Below are positions 52,585-61,636 of a DNA stretch of 64,000 nt, piece after piece. The position numbers and the translations under genes are program-made. Position 1 is the first letter of the stretch; every line of letters begins with the position of its first letter. Source of the DNA: Metapseudomonas boanensis (lineage in GTDB: Bacteria; Pseudomonadota; Gammaproteobacteria; Pseudomonadales; Pseudomonadaceae); assembly GCF_018704125.1 (NCBI RefSeq), contig NZ_JAGTIS010000003.1, positions 248,001-312,000 on the forward strand. Direction: 5' to 3'. Under the pieces are notes generated by a model. It saw only the letters and a list, made by a program, of their open reading frames with translations, searched no databases and had not been told where the DNA came from.

Positions 52585-53526
52585 TCAGATCCATCCGGCC
52601 CACTGCAGGACGAATAGCCCAAGGTTGGTCGTCACCACCGCCGCCAGGGTGGTGATCACGATAATCGCCGCCGCCAGTTCATGGTTGCCGTTCACCGCCC
52701 GCGCCATCACGAAGCTCGCTGCGGCGGTTGGGCTGGCGAAATAGAGGAAGAGAATGGCCAACTCTGCATTGCGGAAGCCGCAGAGCCAGGCTCCGAAGGT
52801 CGCCAGTAATGGCAGCCAGAACACTTTCATCAGGCTGGCGCTGATGGCCATACGACTGCTTTCCCGCAGCGAAGTCAGCGACAGCGTTCCGCCGATGCAG
52901 ATCAACGCCAGGGGTAGCGTCATCTGGGCGAAGTATTCGCCGGAGGTGATCAGCCAGGCCGGCAGCTGTAGCTGGAAGTAGGCCACCGGGATCGCCGCCA
53001 GCACCCCGATGATCAGTGGATTGGTGATGATGCTCTTGGCGATGCTCCAGGGGTCGGTCTTGGCGTTTGGGCTATAGATCGCCAGGACGATGGCGGACAA
53101 GGTGTTGTAGCTGAGGATGACGACGCCACCGAGGATGCCGCCCACCGAGAGACCATAGGCCCCGTACATGCTGGTCGCCAGCGCCAGGCCGATGATGCCG
53201 TTGTTGCCGCGAAACGCCCCCTGGGTATAAATGCCCCGATCCGTCACAGGGCAGCGCAGGATCGCCCAGCCCCACCCCACCAGAAAGCACACCACGGTCG
53301 CAGCCAGGAAATAGCCGATCAGTCCCGGCTGCAGCGCCGTGCGCAGGTCTGCCTGGACGATCCCGAGAAACAGCAAGGTGGGCATGGTGCCCTTGAACAC
53401 CAGTTCCGATGCGGTATTGATGAAGGCCGTGTCGATCCACCCCAGGCGTTTGAGGGCCACGCCGACGAACAGCATGGAGAACACCGGCGCAGTGATACCG
53501 AGGGTTTGCTGGACGACGGCAAGCAT
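52585..53526 (-). CDS. AEC-family (auxin efflux carrier type) transporter
   Basis: 313 residues, about ten membrane helices. Family features: N-terminal FSMLFVGVALKRLGWID, GNNGIIGLALATSMYG, ITNPLIIGVLAAIPVAYF, TLPLALICIGGTLSL, FASPTAAASFVMARAVNG. AEC proteins export or import organic anions such as malate; the substrate is unknown. It converges on the CMD-family gene. Confidence 0.9.
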   Translation of the reverse strand: MLAVVQQTLGITAPVFSMLFVGVALKRLGWIDTAFINTASELVFKGTMPTLLFLGIVQADLRTALQPGLIGYFLAATVVCFLVGWGWAILRCPVTDRGIYTQGAFRGNNGIIGLALATSMYGAYGLSVGGILGGVVILSYNTLSAIVLAIYSPNAKTDPWSIAKSIITNPLIIGVLAAIPVAYFQLQLPAWLITSGEYFAQMTLPLALICIGGTLSLTSLRESSRMAISASLMKVFWLPLLATFGAWLCGFRNAELAILFLYFASPTAAASFVMARAVNGNHELAAAIIVITTLAAVVTTNLGLFVLQWAGWI

Positions 53527-53629
53527 GGACAGACCTCGGCACCTGGGCGAATTGATAGGGCGCTAAGGATACCAAGGGGCAGGGGGAAAAGGCTTTCGTC
53601 GGGTCTTCAGAAGGAAGGCAAATCACCTT

Positions 53630-53724
53630 GTGGGGGCGAATTCATTCGCTAAGCAGGCCGCAGGCCTGCCCGATGGACCGTTGGGGGACACTGCGTATCC
53701 CTTAGCGAATGAATTCGCCCCCAC
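53630..53724. repeat. Long palindromic repeat, copy A
   Basis: A perfect 24-bp inverted repeat (53630-53653 with 53701-53724; key core GGCGAATTCATTCGC) flanks a 47-bp loop. The first part of the loop holds a GCAGGCC/GGCCTGC hairpin (53653-53669). It lies 103 bp from the start of the AEC gene and 28 bp past the roxR stop. Related copies are at 55691 and 60208. Confidence 0.85.
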
Positions 53725-53751
53725 GAAGAGCAGGCAGCACGCGCAGAGGAA

Positions 53752-54312
53752 TCAGCGCCGCACAGGCCGCTTCTGCAATTTGCGTTGCAAGGTGCGGCGA
53801 TGCATGCCCAGTGCACGCGCCGTGGCCGAGATATTGCCATCGTGCTCGGCGAGCACGCGCTGGATGTGCTCCCACTGCAGGCGGTCCACCGACATGGGGT
53901 TGTCCGGCACCAGGCTGTCCAGGTCGGCATGCTCGGAGAGCAGCGCAGTCAGCACATCGTCGGCATCCGCCGGCTTGCACAGGTAGTTGGTGGCGCCGCG
54001 CTTGATCGCCTCGACAGCCGTGGCGATGCTGGAGTACCCGGTGAGGATCACCACACGCATCTCGGCGTCGAGCTCCAGCAGCTTGGGCAACAGCACAAGC
54101 CCAGAGTCGCCGTCCATCTTCAGGTCCAGCACGGCGTAGTCCGGCAGGTCCTCCTTGGCCATCAGCAGGCCTTCCTCGGCCGAACCGGCGACCGACACAC
54201 GCAGCCCGCGGCGGCTCATCGCACGCGCCATGACACGGGTGAAGGTGGCGTCATCGTCCACGAGCAGCAAGTGCGGGTGCTCTTCGCCTTCGATCAGGGG
54301 TTCGTCAGTCAT
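53752..54312 (-). CDS. roxR: Response regulator RoxR (RegA/ActR family)
   Basis: 186 residues. Receiver domain with acidic DDD at 19-21, phospho-Asp63 in YAVLDLKMDGDSG, Thr in VVILTGYSS and Lys in NYLCKPADADD. The C-terminal Fis-type HTH is ISATARALGMHRRTLQRKLQ. Partner of RoxS. In Pseudomonas RoxSR controls terminal oxidases and redox/cyanide-tolerance genes. 21 bp downstream of roxS. Confidence 0.94.
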   Translation of the reverse strand: MTDEPLIEGEEHPHLLLVDDDATFTRVMARAMSRRGLRVSVAGSAEEGLLMAKEDLPDYAVLDLKMDGDSGLVLLPKLLELDAEMRVVILTGYSSIATAVEAIKRGATNYLCKPADADDVLTALLSEHADLDSLVPDNPMSVDRLQWEHIQRVLAEHDGNISATARALGMHRRTLQRKLQKRPVRR

Positions 54313-54333
54313 CTCGCTTCCTCGTCAAGGCAC

Positions 54334-55590
54334 TCAGGCGACCCCGTAAGCACGCGGCAAGCGCAGCTCGGTCAGGGTACCGCCCTCCTCATGGTTATAG
54401 AGTTTAACCGTGCCGCCGGCACGGGTGACGCTGGCCTGGCTGAGAAACAGCCCCAGTCCGAAGCCCTTGCCCTTTGTGGTGAAGAAGGGCCGACCCAGCT
54501 GTTCGGCGATGGCCAGGGGCACACCCGCGCCATGGTCGCGGATGCTCAGCACCATCCATTGGTGATCCCAGTTGAGGCGAATGTCCAGCTTCTCCGGGCA
54601 GGCGTCGGCCGCGTTGTTCAACAAATTCAGCAAGGCCTGGGTCAGATCCGCCGGAGGTTTCAGCCTGGGCGCTACGCCTGTGCCCAGACTCTGGAAGCGA
54701 TACGTTGCCTCGGGGCGCATCAGGTGCCAGCGGTTGAGGGCCGTCTCCAGCCACTCCACCACCGATTGCTCCACCACTGCCTGACGACGATCCGCCTCGG
54801 CGGCACGCACCAGGTGCTGCAAGGTGTCCTTGCAGAGCATGACCTGCTCTTGCAGCAGCGCCAAGTCGTCCTGCAAGCCCGGTTTGTCACGGTACTCCTG
54901 GCGCAACTCTTTGAGCAGCACGCTCATGGTGGCCAGCGGCGTGCCCAGTTCGTGGGCAGCGCCCGCTGCCTGGGTCGCCACTGCCAGCAGTTGCTGGTCA
55001 CGCATGCTTTCTTCACGACGCACCGCTTGCAACTGGTCCTGCCGACGCAGTTCCTCGGCCATCCGCGCGACGAAGAAGGTGATCAACGCCGCTGCCAGCG
55101 CAAAACTCAGCCACATGCCATAGATCAACAGCGACTCGCGCTGCCCCGTGGGCATTTCCAACGGGTGGAACAGCATCAGCAGCAGCGTGTAGGCGGCCAA
55201 TGCCAGACCGGCCAGCGTAATGGTGTAGAGCCAGGGCAAGGTGGCCGCGGCGATGGTCAGCGGCACCAGGTAATAGGACACGAAGGGGTTGGTAGACCCT
55301 CCTGAGTAATAAAGCAGCACGCTGTGGATGATCAGGTCGCACCCCAACTGCACTGAATACTCCAACTCGGTCACCGGCCAGGGGCCGCGCAGGCGCAACG
55401 CTGTGCCCAGGCAGAGCACCAGCGACACACCCAGCGTCAGGCTCAGGGCGAGCCAGGACAGTTGCAGCAGTTGAGCCTTGTAGGCGAGGCCGACCGAGCC
55501 AGCCTGGGCGGCAAGGACGAGGATGCGGATCAGCGTCAGACGCAGGAGGTTCTGACGGCTGGCAGACAAGAGTTGTACGGGTTCTAGCAT
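54334..55590 (-). CDS. roxS: Sensor histidine kinase RoxS (RegB/PrrB family)
   Basis: 418 residues from the ATG at 55590. Six membrane helices, with the RegB quinone-site motif GGSTNPF in the second half of the membrane part. The H-box is AGAAHELGTPLATMS near residue 220, then VMLCKDTLQ with a Cys in the redox-box position, N-box LLNLLNNAADACPE and G-box GKGFGLGLFLSQ. It senses respiratory redox state and phosphorylates RoxR. The frame upstream of 55590 is not family-like. Confidence 0.94.
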   Translation of the reverse strand: MLEPVQLLSASRQNLLRLTLIRILVLAAQAGSVGLAYKAQLLQLSWLALSLTLGVSLVLCLGTALRLRGPWPVTELEYSVQLGCDLIIHSVLLYYSGGSTNPFVSYYLVPLTIAAATLPWLYTITLAGLALAAYTLLLMLFHPLEMPTGQRESLLIYGMWLSFALAAALITFFVARMAEELRRQDQLQAVRREESMRDQQLLAVATQAAGAAHELGTPLATMSVLLKELRQEYRDKPGLQDDLALLQEQVMLCKDTLQHLVRAAEADRRQAVVEQSVVEWLETALNRWHLMRPEATYRFQSLGTGVAPRLKPPADLTQALLNLLNNAADACPEKLDIRLNWDHQWMVLSIRDHGAGVPLAIAEQLGRPFFTTKGKGFGLGLFLSQASVTRAGGTVKLYNHEEGGTLTELRLPRAYGVA

Positions 55591-55690
55591 GGGTACTCCC
55601 AAAGTTGGCCGGAGTATAACCAAGGCTCGCCCCGCCCCGCCTGACTGCGGCAACTCGCCGCAGCGAACAAACTGAGGCTTGCACGAACCC

Positions 55691-55787
55691 TGTGAGGGCG
55701 AATTCATTGGCCAAGCGGGCCGAAGGTCTGCCGTTGGAATCAGCGAGAGAAGCTGCATGTCCCTTCGCGAAGGAGTTCGCCCCTACA
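55691..55787. repeat. Long palindromic repeat, copy B (degenerate)
   Basis: Arms starting TGTGAGGGCGAATTCATT and ending AGGAGTTCGCCCCTACA form an imperfect inverted repeat of the same type as the 53630 element. The 332-bp gap 55591-55922 contains this element, a possible minus-strand -10 for roxS (TATACT, 55613-55618), and the leader of the next gene; I see no other gene in it. Confidence 0.65.
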
Positions 55788-55922
55788 AAGCCCTGGCCTT
55801 TCTGGAACATTCGTCCAGATTACGGGTCAATTGCGCCAGTTAACCCGAATGGGCGGCTACCCTCGTCCAATACGGAGAATCACCACGCAACCCGCGCAAC
55901 AACAGTCCCACAAGGAGTCTTC

Positions 55923-56642
55923 ATGACCGCATATCCCCGCCTCGCCGCCGCCCTCGCCCTCTGCGCCGCCAGCCTTGGCAGCGTCAATGCACAGGCCAGC
56001 GATGAACTCCACTACAACCAGGTGGCGGTGCGCGCTGAAGTCAGCCAGGAAGTCGCCCACGACCTGATGCACGTCACGCTCTACAGCGAGTCGCAGAACA
56101 CTGACCCGGCCAAGCTCGCCGAAGAAACCACCCGCGCCCTCAATGCGGCCGTCGAAAAAGCCCGCCAAGCCAAGGGCGTGACTGTGAGCCTCGGTAGCCG
56201 CAGCAGTTTCCCGGTCTACGACGACAAGGGACAGAAGATCACCGCCTGGCGCGAACGCGCCGAATTGCGGCTGGAAAGCGCCGACTTCGCCGCCCTGTCG
56301 CAACTCAGCGCCGACCTGCTGGGCAGCCTGAAAATGGCCGGAATGAACTTCAGCATCGCCGAGAAGACCCGCAAGCAACATGAAGACGCACTGATCAAGC
56401 AGGCGGTCGATGCCTTCAAGGCACGTGCCCAACTGGCCACCGATGCCCTGGGCGGCAAGGGTTACAAGCTGGTCAACCTGAACCTCAACAGCGCCGGCTT
56501 CCAACCGCAGCCAATCATGATGCGTGGCATGGCGGCCAAGGCAGCGATGTATGCAGATAGCGGCGCGAGCCCGGAGATCGAGGCCGGTACCAGCCGCGTC
56601 GTCGTCAGTGCTGATGGCACCATCGAGGTGCAACAACCTTGA
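55923..56642 (+). CDS. SIMPL-domain (DUF541) periplasmic protein
   Basis: 239 residues from the ATG at 55923, with AAGGAG upstream. Signal peptide (AALALCAASLGSVNAQA), then the SIMPL domain (NQVAVRAEVSQEVAHDLMHVTLYS, TRALNAAVEKARQAKGVTVSLGS, KQAVDAFKARAQLATDALGGKGYKLVNLNL). Bacterial family members include BP26 and E. coli YggE, linked to oxidative stress; no biochemical function is settled. Placed between roxS and dpp. Confidence 0.88.
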   Translation: MTAYPRLAAALALCAASLGSVNAQASDELHYNQVAVRAEVSQEVAHDLMHVTLYSESQNTDPAKLAEETTRALNAAVEKARQAKGVTVSLGSRSSFPVYDDKGQKITAWRERAELRLESADFAALSQLSADLLGSLKMAGMNFSIAEKTRKQHEDALIKQAVDAFKARAQLATDALGGKGYKLVNLNLNSAGFQPQPIMMRGMAAKAAMYADSGASPEIEAGTSRVVVSADGTIEVQQP

Positions 56643-56790
56643 TTGCGATCGGGGGTCTGCCGACGCCCCACCTCCTGTGCCGGCTCGAACTTGCAGAAAT
56701 GCGACAAGCCCTTACAGCTTTATTCCGCCAACTACACTCTTTCCCGGCTGGCTATTGCGCCAGGCATATGCCGTGCATAGCTTCTCGCAA

Positions 56791-56807
56791 GGCCCCCACA
56801 AGGGGCC
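56791..56807 (+). promoter_or_regulatory. Hairpin in the first dppA leader
   Basis: GGCCCC-CACAA-GGGGCC about 36 bp before the dppA ATG. No T run follows. The sequence after it (ACAAACACAACAAACATGAGG) is an A/C-rich translation leader that reappears before the small ORF at 62433. Confidence 0.5.
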
Positions 56808-56843
56808 CCTCTAGATGACAAACACAACAAACATGAGGTCAAC

Positions 56844-58445
56844 ATGCGTAAAAACGCCGTCATCCAGGCACTCCTGGCCGCTGGGCTGATCGCCAGCGCC
56901 CCCTTCGCCAGTGCCGCCAGCAACCTGGTGTTCTGCTCCGAAGGCAGCCCTGCAGGCTTCGACCCGGGCCAATACACCACCGGCACCGATTTCGATGCCT
57001 CGGCGGAAACCATCTTCAACCGCCTGACCCAGTTCGAGCGTGGCGGTACCGCGGTTATCCCCGGCCTGGCGGAAAAATGGGACGTCTCTCCTGACGGCCT
57101 GACCTACACCTTCCACCTGCGCAAGGGCGTGAAGTTCCACACCACCGAGTACTTCAAGCCGAGTCGCGAGTTCAACGCCGACGACGTGCTGTTCACCTTC
57201 CAGCGCATGCTCGACAAGGAGCATCCGTTCCGTAAGGCCTACCCCACCGAATTCCCCTACTTCACCGACATGGGCATGGACGCCAACATCGCCAAGGTGG
57301 AGAAGGTTGACGCCCAGACCGTCAAGTTCACCCTGAACGGCGTCGATGCCGCCTTCATCCAGAACCTGGCGATGAGTTTCGCCTCCATCCAGTCGGCCGA
57401 GTACGCCGACCAGTTGCTGAAGGCCGGCAAGGCCGCCGACATCAACCAGAAACCTGTCGGCACCGGTCCGTTCGTATTCAAGCGCTACCAGAAGGACGCG
57501 CAGATCCGTTTCACCGGCAACAAGGACTACTGGCAGCCGCAGGACGTGAAGATCGACAACCTGATCTTCGCCATCAACACCGACGCCTCGGTGCGTATGC
57601 AGAAGCTCAAGGCCGGCGAATGCCAGGTCACCCTTTTCCCGCGTCCCGCCGACCTGGAGTCGCTGAAGAAAGACCCGAACCTGAATATGCCGTCGCAGCC
57701 CGGCTTCAACCTTGGCTACATCGCCTATAACGTCACCCACAAGCCGTTCGACAAGCTTGAAGTACGTGAAGCGCTGGACATGGCGGTGAACAAGAAAGCC
57801 ATCATCGATGCCGTCTACCAGGGCGCGGGCCAGCTGGCCGTGAATGGTATGCCGCCGACCCAATGGTCCTACGACGAGACCATCAAGGGCACCGAGTACA
57901 ACCCGGAGAAAGCCAAGGAGCTACTGAAGGCTGCCGGTGTTGCCGAAGGCACCGAAATCACCCTCTGGGCCATGCCCGTTCAGCGCCCCTACAACCCCAA
58001 CGCCAAGTTGATGGCCGAGATGCTCCAGTCCGACTGGGCCAAGGTCGGCATCAAGGCCAAGATCGTGACCTACGAGTGGGGCGAGTACATCAAGCGCTCG
58101 AAGGCGGGTGAACATGATGCCATGCTGATTGGCTGGAGCGGCGATAACGGCGACCCGGACAACTGGCTGGGCACCCTGTACGGCTGCGACGCGATCAACG
58201 GCAACAACTTCTCCAAGTGGTGCGATGCCAGCTACGACAAGCTGGTCAAGCAGGCCAAGGCCACGCCTGACCAGGCCAAACGCATCGACCTGTACAAGCA
58301 GGCCCAGCAGATCCTCAAGCAACAAGTGCCGATCACCCCGATCGCTCACTCCACTGTCTACCAACCGATGCGCAAGAACGTGCAGGACTTCAAGATCAGC
58401 CCGTTCGCGCTCAACTCCTTCTATGGTGTGAGCGTCGGCAAGTAA
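56844..58445 (+). CDS. dppA1: Dipeptide-binding protein DppA, first copy
   Basis: 533 residues, SBP_bac_5 family. Signal peptide (AVIQALLAAGLIASAPFASA), then NLVFCSEGSPAGFDPGQYTTGTDFDASAETIFNRL, GLAEKWDVSPDGLTYTFHLRKGVKFH and IGWSGDNGDPDNWLGTLYGCDAINGNNFSKW. The WSGDNGDPDN motif near the end is diagnostic of dipeptide-type binding proteins. It delivers peptides to the DppBCDF ABC importer. A tandem paralogue follows. Confidence 0.93.
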   Translation: MRKNAVIQALLAAGLIASAPFASAASNLVFCSEGSPAGFDPGQYTTGTDFDASAETIFNRLTQFERGGTAVIPGLAEKWDVSPDGLTYTFHLRKGVKFHTTEYFKPSREFNADDVLFTFQRMLDKEHPFRKAYPTEFPYFTDMGMDANIAKVEKVDAQTVKFTLNGVDAAFIQNLAMSFASIQSAEYADQLLKAGKAADINQKPVGTGPFVFKRYQKDAQIRFTGNKDYWQPQDVKIDNLIFAINTDASVRMQKLKAGECQVTLFPRPADLESLKKDPNLNMPSQPGFNLGYIAYNVTHKPFDKLEVREALDMAVNKKAIIDAVYQGAGQLAVNGMPPTQWSYDETIKGTEYNPEKAKELLKAAGVAEGTEITLWAMPVQRPYNPNAKLMAEMLQSDWAKVGIKAKIVTYEWGEYIKRSKAGEHDAMLIGWSGDNGDPDNWLGTLYGCDAINGNNFSKWCDASYDKLVKQAKATPDQAKRIDLYKQAQQILKQQVPITPIAHSTVYQPMRKNVQDFKISPFALNSFYGVSVGK

Positions 58446-58454
58446 GCCGGCCTG

Positions 58455-58474
58455 GCGGGGCCTCCGGGCCCCGC
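58455..58474 (+). repeat. Stem-loop between the two dppA genes
   Basis: GCGGGGCC-TCCG-GGCCCCGC, 8-bp perfect stem with a tetraloop, 9 bp after the first dppA stop. Such stems commonly protect the 3' end of a binding-protein mRNA so that it is made in excess. No T run follows. Confidence 0.65.
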
Positions 58475-58496
58475 TCTCCTCAGCGAAGGAAATTCC

Positions 58497-60083
58497 ATGC
58501 GTCGAAGTCTGCTTTCGCTCGCCCTGAGTCTTCCCCTGTACGCCACCGCCAGCCAATCCTTGGTGGTCTGCACCGAGGCCAGCCCGGAAGGCTTTGACAT
58601 CGTCCAATACACCGCCGCCACCACCGCCGATGCCTCGGCCGAAACAGTCTTCGACCGTCTGGTGAGATTCGCCCCCGGCACCACCCGGCTACAGCCGGGT
58701 CTGGCGGAGAGTTGGAGCATCAGCCAGGCCGGACTGGTCTACGAGTTCCAGCTGCGGCGTGGCGTGAAATTCCATGAAACGGCCGGATTCAAGCCGACCC
58801 GAGCCTTCAATGCAGACGACGTGCTCTGGAGTTTTCAGCGCCAACTCGACGACGCTCACCCCTGGCACAAGTTATCCCCACGTGGCTTCCCCTATGCTGA
58901 ATCCATGGCCCTTGGGCAGTTGATCGAGCGCATCGACAAGCTTGACGATTACCGCGTGCGCTTCACCCTGACCCACCCCGAGGCGCCCTTTCTGGCCAAC
59001 CTGGCCATGGGCTTCGCCTCCATCTATTCCGCCGAGTACGCCGGGCAGTTGCTGGCGGCCGGCACACCGGACCTGCTCAATCGCCAACCGGTGGGCACCG
59101 GCCCGTTCATCTTCGAGCGCTACCGCAAGGACGCGCAGATCCGCTTCCGCGCCAACCCCGACTACTGGGCCGGCGCGCCCAAAGTCGACCGTCTGCTGTT
59201 CGCCATCACGCCTGACCCGAATGTGCGCCTGCAGCAACTCAAGGCCGGGGCCTGCCAGGTGGCGGTCTACCCGCGTCCGACCGACATCGCTTCGCTGCGC
59301 GACGACCCAAGGCTGAGCATTCTTGAACTCGACTCGCTGCTCACCGCTTACGTCGGCATCAATACCCGCCATGCGCCCTTGGACGATGTCCGCGTGCGCC
59401 AGGCAATCAACCTCGCCTTCGACAAGAAAGCCTACTTGCGTGCGCAGTACGGCGAAGGCAATGCCAGCGCCGCAGTCGCGCCCTACCCGGCCACGCTGCT
59501 GGGCTACAACGACAAACTGGAACCCTGGCCCCATGACCCCGAGCGGGCGCGCGAGCTGCTGGCCGAGGCGGGCCATCCGGACGGCTTCAAGCTTTCCATC
59601 TGGACGCGTCCAGGCGGCGGCCCGACCAACCCGAATCCTGGCATCGGCGCGCAAATGCTGCAGGCCGACCTCGCCGCCATTGGTATCAAGGCCGACATTC
59701 GTGTCTATGAATGGGGAGAGCTGATCAAGCGCGCGAAGAACGGCGAACACGATCTGATATTCATGGGCTGGGCGGGCGACAACGGCGACCCGGACAACTT
59801 CCTCACGCCCAACCTCTCCTGCGCGGCGGCCAAGTCAGGCGAGAACCAGGCGGGCTGGTGCAATGCGGCCTTTGATGGCCTGATCCAGCAGGCGCGGGCT
59901 GTGAACGACCCCACAAAGCGTGCCGAACTCTACCGTCAGGCGCTGGCGATCTTCCACGAGCAGGCGCCATGGATCCCCCTCGCCCACCCGAAGCAATTCA
60001 GCGTGGTGCGCAAGGGTGTCGAGGGTTTCGTGCTCAATCCGCTGGGGTCGAACAACTTCTCGCGGGTGTGGATCAAGCCGTAG
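58497..60083 (+). CDS. dppA2: Dipeptide-binding protein DppA, second copy
   Basis: 528 residues, SBP_bac_5 family, close paralogue of the gene before it: SLVVCTEASPEGFDIVQYTAATTADASAETVFDRL, LQPGLAESWSISQAGLVYEFQLRRGVKFHE, FMGWAGDNGDPDNFLTPNLSCAAAKSGENQAGW. AAGGAA precedes the ATG. Differences concentrate in the ligand-facing loops (for example TPNLSCAAAKSG against TLYGCDAINGNN), suggesting different peptide preference. It is followed by REP-type elements and the convergent peptidase gene. Confidence 0.93.
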   Translation: MRRSLLSLALSLPLYATASQSLVVCTEASPEGFDIVQYTAATTADASAETVFDRLVRFAPGTTRLQPGLAESWSISQAGLVYEFQLRRGVKFHETAGFKPTRAFNADDVLWSFQRQLDDAHPWHKLSPRGFPYAESMALGQLIERIDKLDDYRVRFTLTHPEAPFLANLAMGFASIYSAEYAGQLLAAGTPDLLNRQPVGTGPFIFERYRKDAQIRFRANPDYWAGAPKVDRLLFAITPDPNVRLQQLKAGACQVAVYPRPTDIASLRDDPRLSILELDSLLTAYVGINTRHAPLDDVRVRQAINLAFDKKAYLRAQYGEGNASAAVAPYPATLLGYNDKLEPWPHDPERARELLAEAGHPDGFKLSIWTRPGGGPTNPNPGIGAQMLQADLAAIGIKADIRVYEWGELIKRAKNGEHDLIFMGWAGDNGDPDNFLTPNLSCAAAKSGENQAGWCNAAFDGLIQQARAVNDPTKRAELYRQALAIFHEQAPWIPLAHPKQFSVVRKGVEGFVLNPLGSNNFSRVWIKP

Positions 60084-60125
60084 CGGCATGCCTGCCACCC
60101 GGAGGAGCGGAGGGACGCCGAGTTC

Positions 60126-60156
60126 TTGCTCGCGAACCGGACCCTTTCGCGAGCAA
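60126..60156. repeat. REP-type hairpin after dppA2
   Basis: TTGCTCGCGAA/TTCGCGAGCAA perfect 11-bp stem, followed by GCTTGCTCCTGCAAG, the same GAGCAAGCTTGCTCC core as common Pseudomonas REPs. It lies 42 bp past the dppA2 stop. Confidence 0.7.
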
Positions 60157-60207
60157 GCTTGCTCCTGCAAGAGATGCAGTCACTTGCAACACTTAACGCG
60201 GACAGAG

Positions 60208-60240
60208 CCAATTCATTCGCAAAGCAGGCCGGAGGCCTGC
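60208..60240. repeat. Long palindromic repeat, copy C (half element)
   Basis: CCAATTCATTCGCAAA followed by GCAGGCC-GGA-GGCCTGC matches the left arm and inner hairpin of the element at 53630. The right arm is absent. It abuts the end of the peptidase gene. Confidence 0.65.
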
Positions 60241-60243
60241 TGG

Positions 60244-61473
60244 TCAGACATTGAGCCCAAACGGATCGTCGATGGAGTGGCTGGGCTGGGTAAACCAGCG
60301 CGGACCTTCAGCGGTCATGTAGAAGTGATCCTCCAGGCGAATGCCGAACTCGCCTGGCACGCAGATCATCGGCTCGTTGCTGAAGCACATACCCTCGGCC
60401 AGTGGTGTCCCGTCGCCACGCACCAGGTAAGGCCCCTCATGGATATCCAGGCCGATGCCATGACCGGTGCGGTGCGGCAGGCCCGGCAGTTGGTACTCCG
60501 GCCCCAGGCCTGCAGCCTCCAGGCAGCGACGTGCTGCGGCATCCACCACCTGGCAAGGCGCACCGAGGCGCGCCGCCTCGAACGCCGCCTGCTGCGCCGC
60601 CTTCTCGGTATTCCAGAAGGAGCGCTGGCGCTCGCTCGGCGTACCGAATACATAGCTACGAGTGATATCCGACTGGTAGCCATGGAGCTGGCAGCCCGTG
60701 TCGATCAGCACCATGTCGCCATCCTTGAGCACCTGGGCATGCTTCACACCGTGGGGGAAGGCGCTCGCCTCGCCGAACAGCACGATGCAGAAGGTCGAAC
60801 CCGGCGCTCCCACCTTGCGATGGGCCTGGTGGATGAACTCGGCCACCTCCAGGGTGCTGATGCCTTCACGCAGGATGCTGGCAGCCGCCTTGTGCACTTC
60901 CAGCGTCATGTCCTTGGCCTGCTGCATCAGGGCAAGTTCAGTGGCTGACTTGTGGAAGCGGCAAGGATCGATGACCGCGGCGGCATCGATGAAGTCATAG
61001 CCCTGGGCCAGGCGGCGAATGCCGTCGAACATGAAGAACGCCATCGACGGGCACAGGCCCACGACCGGCGGCGCAACAGGGTCGGCCTCCACACCGAGGC
61101 CCTGGAGGATGTCCAGCAGTAAGCGGTAGGGGCTCTCATGCTCCTGCCAGCTGTGGATAACCCCCTCGACCTCGCGAAAATCACGGATGGTGCCTTCCTC
61201 GAAGGCCGGTGCGATGTACGCCAGCGCGCCCTTGGCAGGCAGTATCGCCCCGACCATCCGCTCGCTCGGGCTCCACTTCACCCCGGTGAAGTAGCGCAGG
61301 TTGCTGCCGGCGTTAAGGTAGATCGCCGCAACGCCACGCTCGCACATCAGCGCCTGGGCCTTGGCGATACGCGCCTGGTATTCGCCAAGACCAATAGGTT
61401 CGGCACGCGCGGTCATGTTCGCCAGGCGTGCCAGTGCCTGCTCGGGGGTACTGCCGCCCACTCCCAGTGCCAT
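60244..61473 (-). CDS. mdpA: M24-family metallopeptidase (Xaa-Pro aminopeptidase type, MdpA)
   Basis: 409 residues. Creatinase N-terminal domain, then pita-bread fold with metal ligands Asp (VLIDTGCQL), Asp (YQSDITRSY), His (HRTGHGIGLDIHEGP), Glu (CFSNEPMI) and Glu (IRLEDHFYM). GAGGAG precedes the ATG. In P. aeruginosa the homologue next to psdR (mdpA) processes dipeptides and is repressed by PsdR. The divergent position here and shared operator region fit that. Confidence 0.9.
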   Translation of the reverse strand: MALGVGGSTPEQALARLANMTARAEPIGLGEYQARIAKAQALMCERGVAAIYLNAGSNLRYFTGVKWSPSERMVGAILPAKGALAYIAPAFEEGTIRDFREVEGVIHSWQEHESPYRLLLDILQGLGVEADPVAPPVVGLCPSMAFFMFDGIRRLAQGYDFIDAAAVIDPCRFHKSATELALMQQAKDMTLEVHKAAASILREGISTLEVAEFIHQAHRKVGAPGSTFCIVLFGEASAFPHGVKHAQVLKDGDMVLIDTGCQLHGYQSDITRSYVFGTPSERQRSFWNTEKAAQQAAFEAARLGAPCQVVDAAARRCLEAAGLGPEYQLPGLPHRTGHGIGLDIHEGPYLVRGDGTPLAEGMCFSNEPMICVPGEFGIRLEDHFYMTAEGPRWFTQPSHSIDDPFGLNV

Positions 61474-61516
61474 GTTGTTCTCCTCTTCTTGGTCCGGTGA
61501 CGTTATCGTCCGCGAA

Positions 61517-61570
61517 ATTTAAGTGCAGCTTAAATACACGTCAAAGTAAATTTTCAGCCCCACTTAATTT
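61517..61570. promoter_or_regulatory. Candidate PsdR operators between mdpA and psdR
   Basis: A perfect inverted repeat ATTTAAG-TGCAG-CTTAAAT (61517-61535) is followed by a weaker pair, AAGTAAATT and ACTTAATTT (ending 61570). They lie in the divergent gap upstream of both genes; a TATACT psdR -10 is at 61610-61615. The same motif recurs at 62236-62272. Confidence 0.6.
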
Positions 61571-61636
61571 CAGGAACGCGACAAACCTTTCCCAAAAAGC
61601 GCCGGCCGGTATACTGGCCACCTCACAAGAAGAGCC

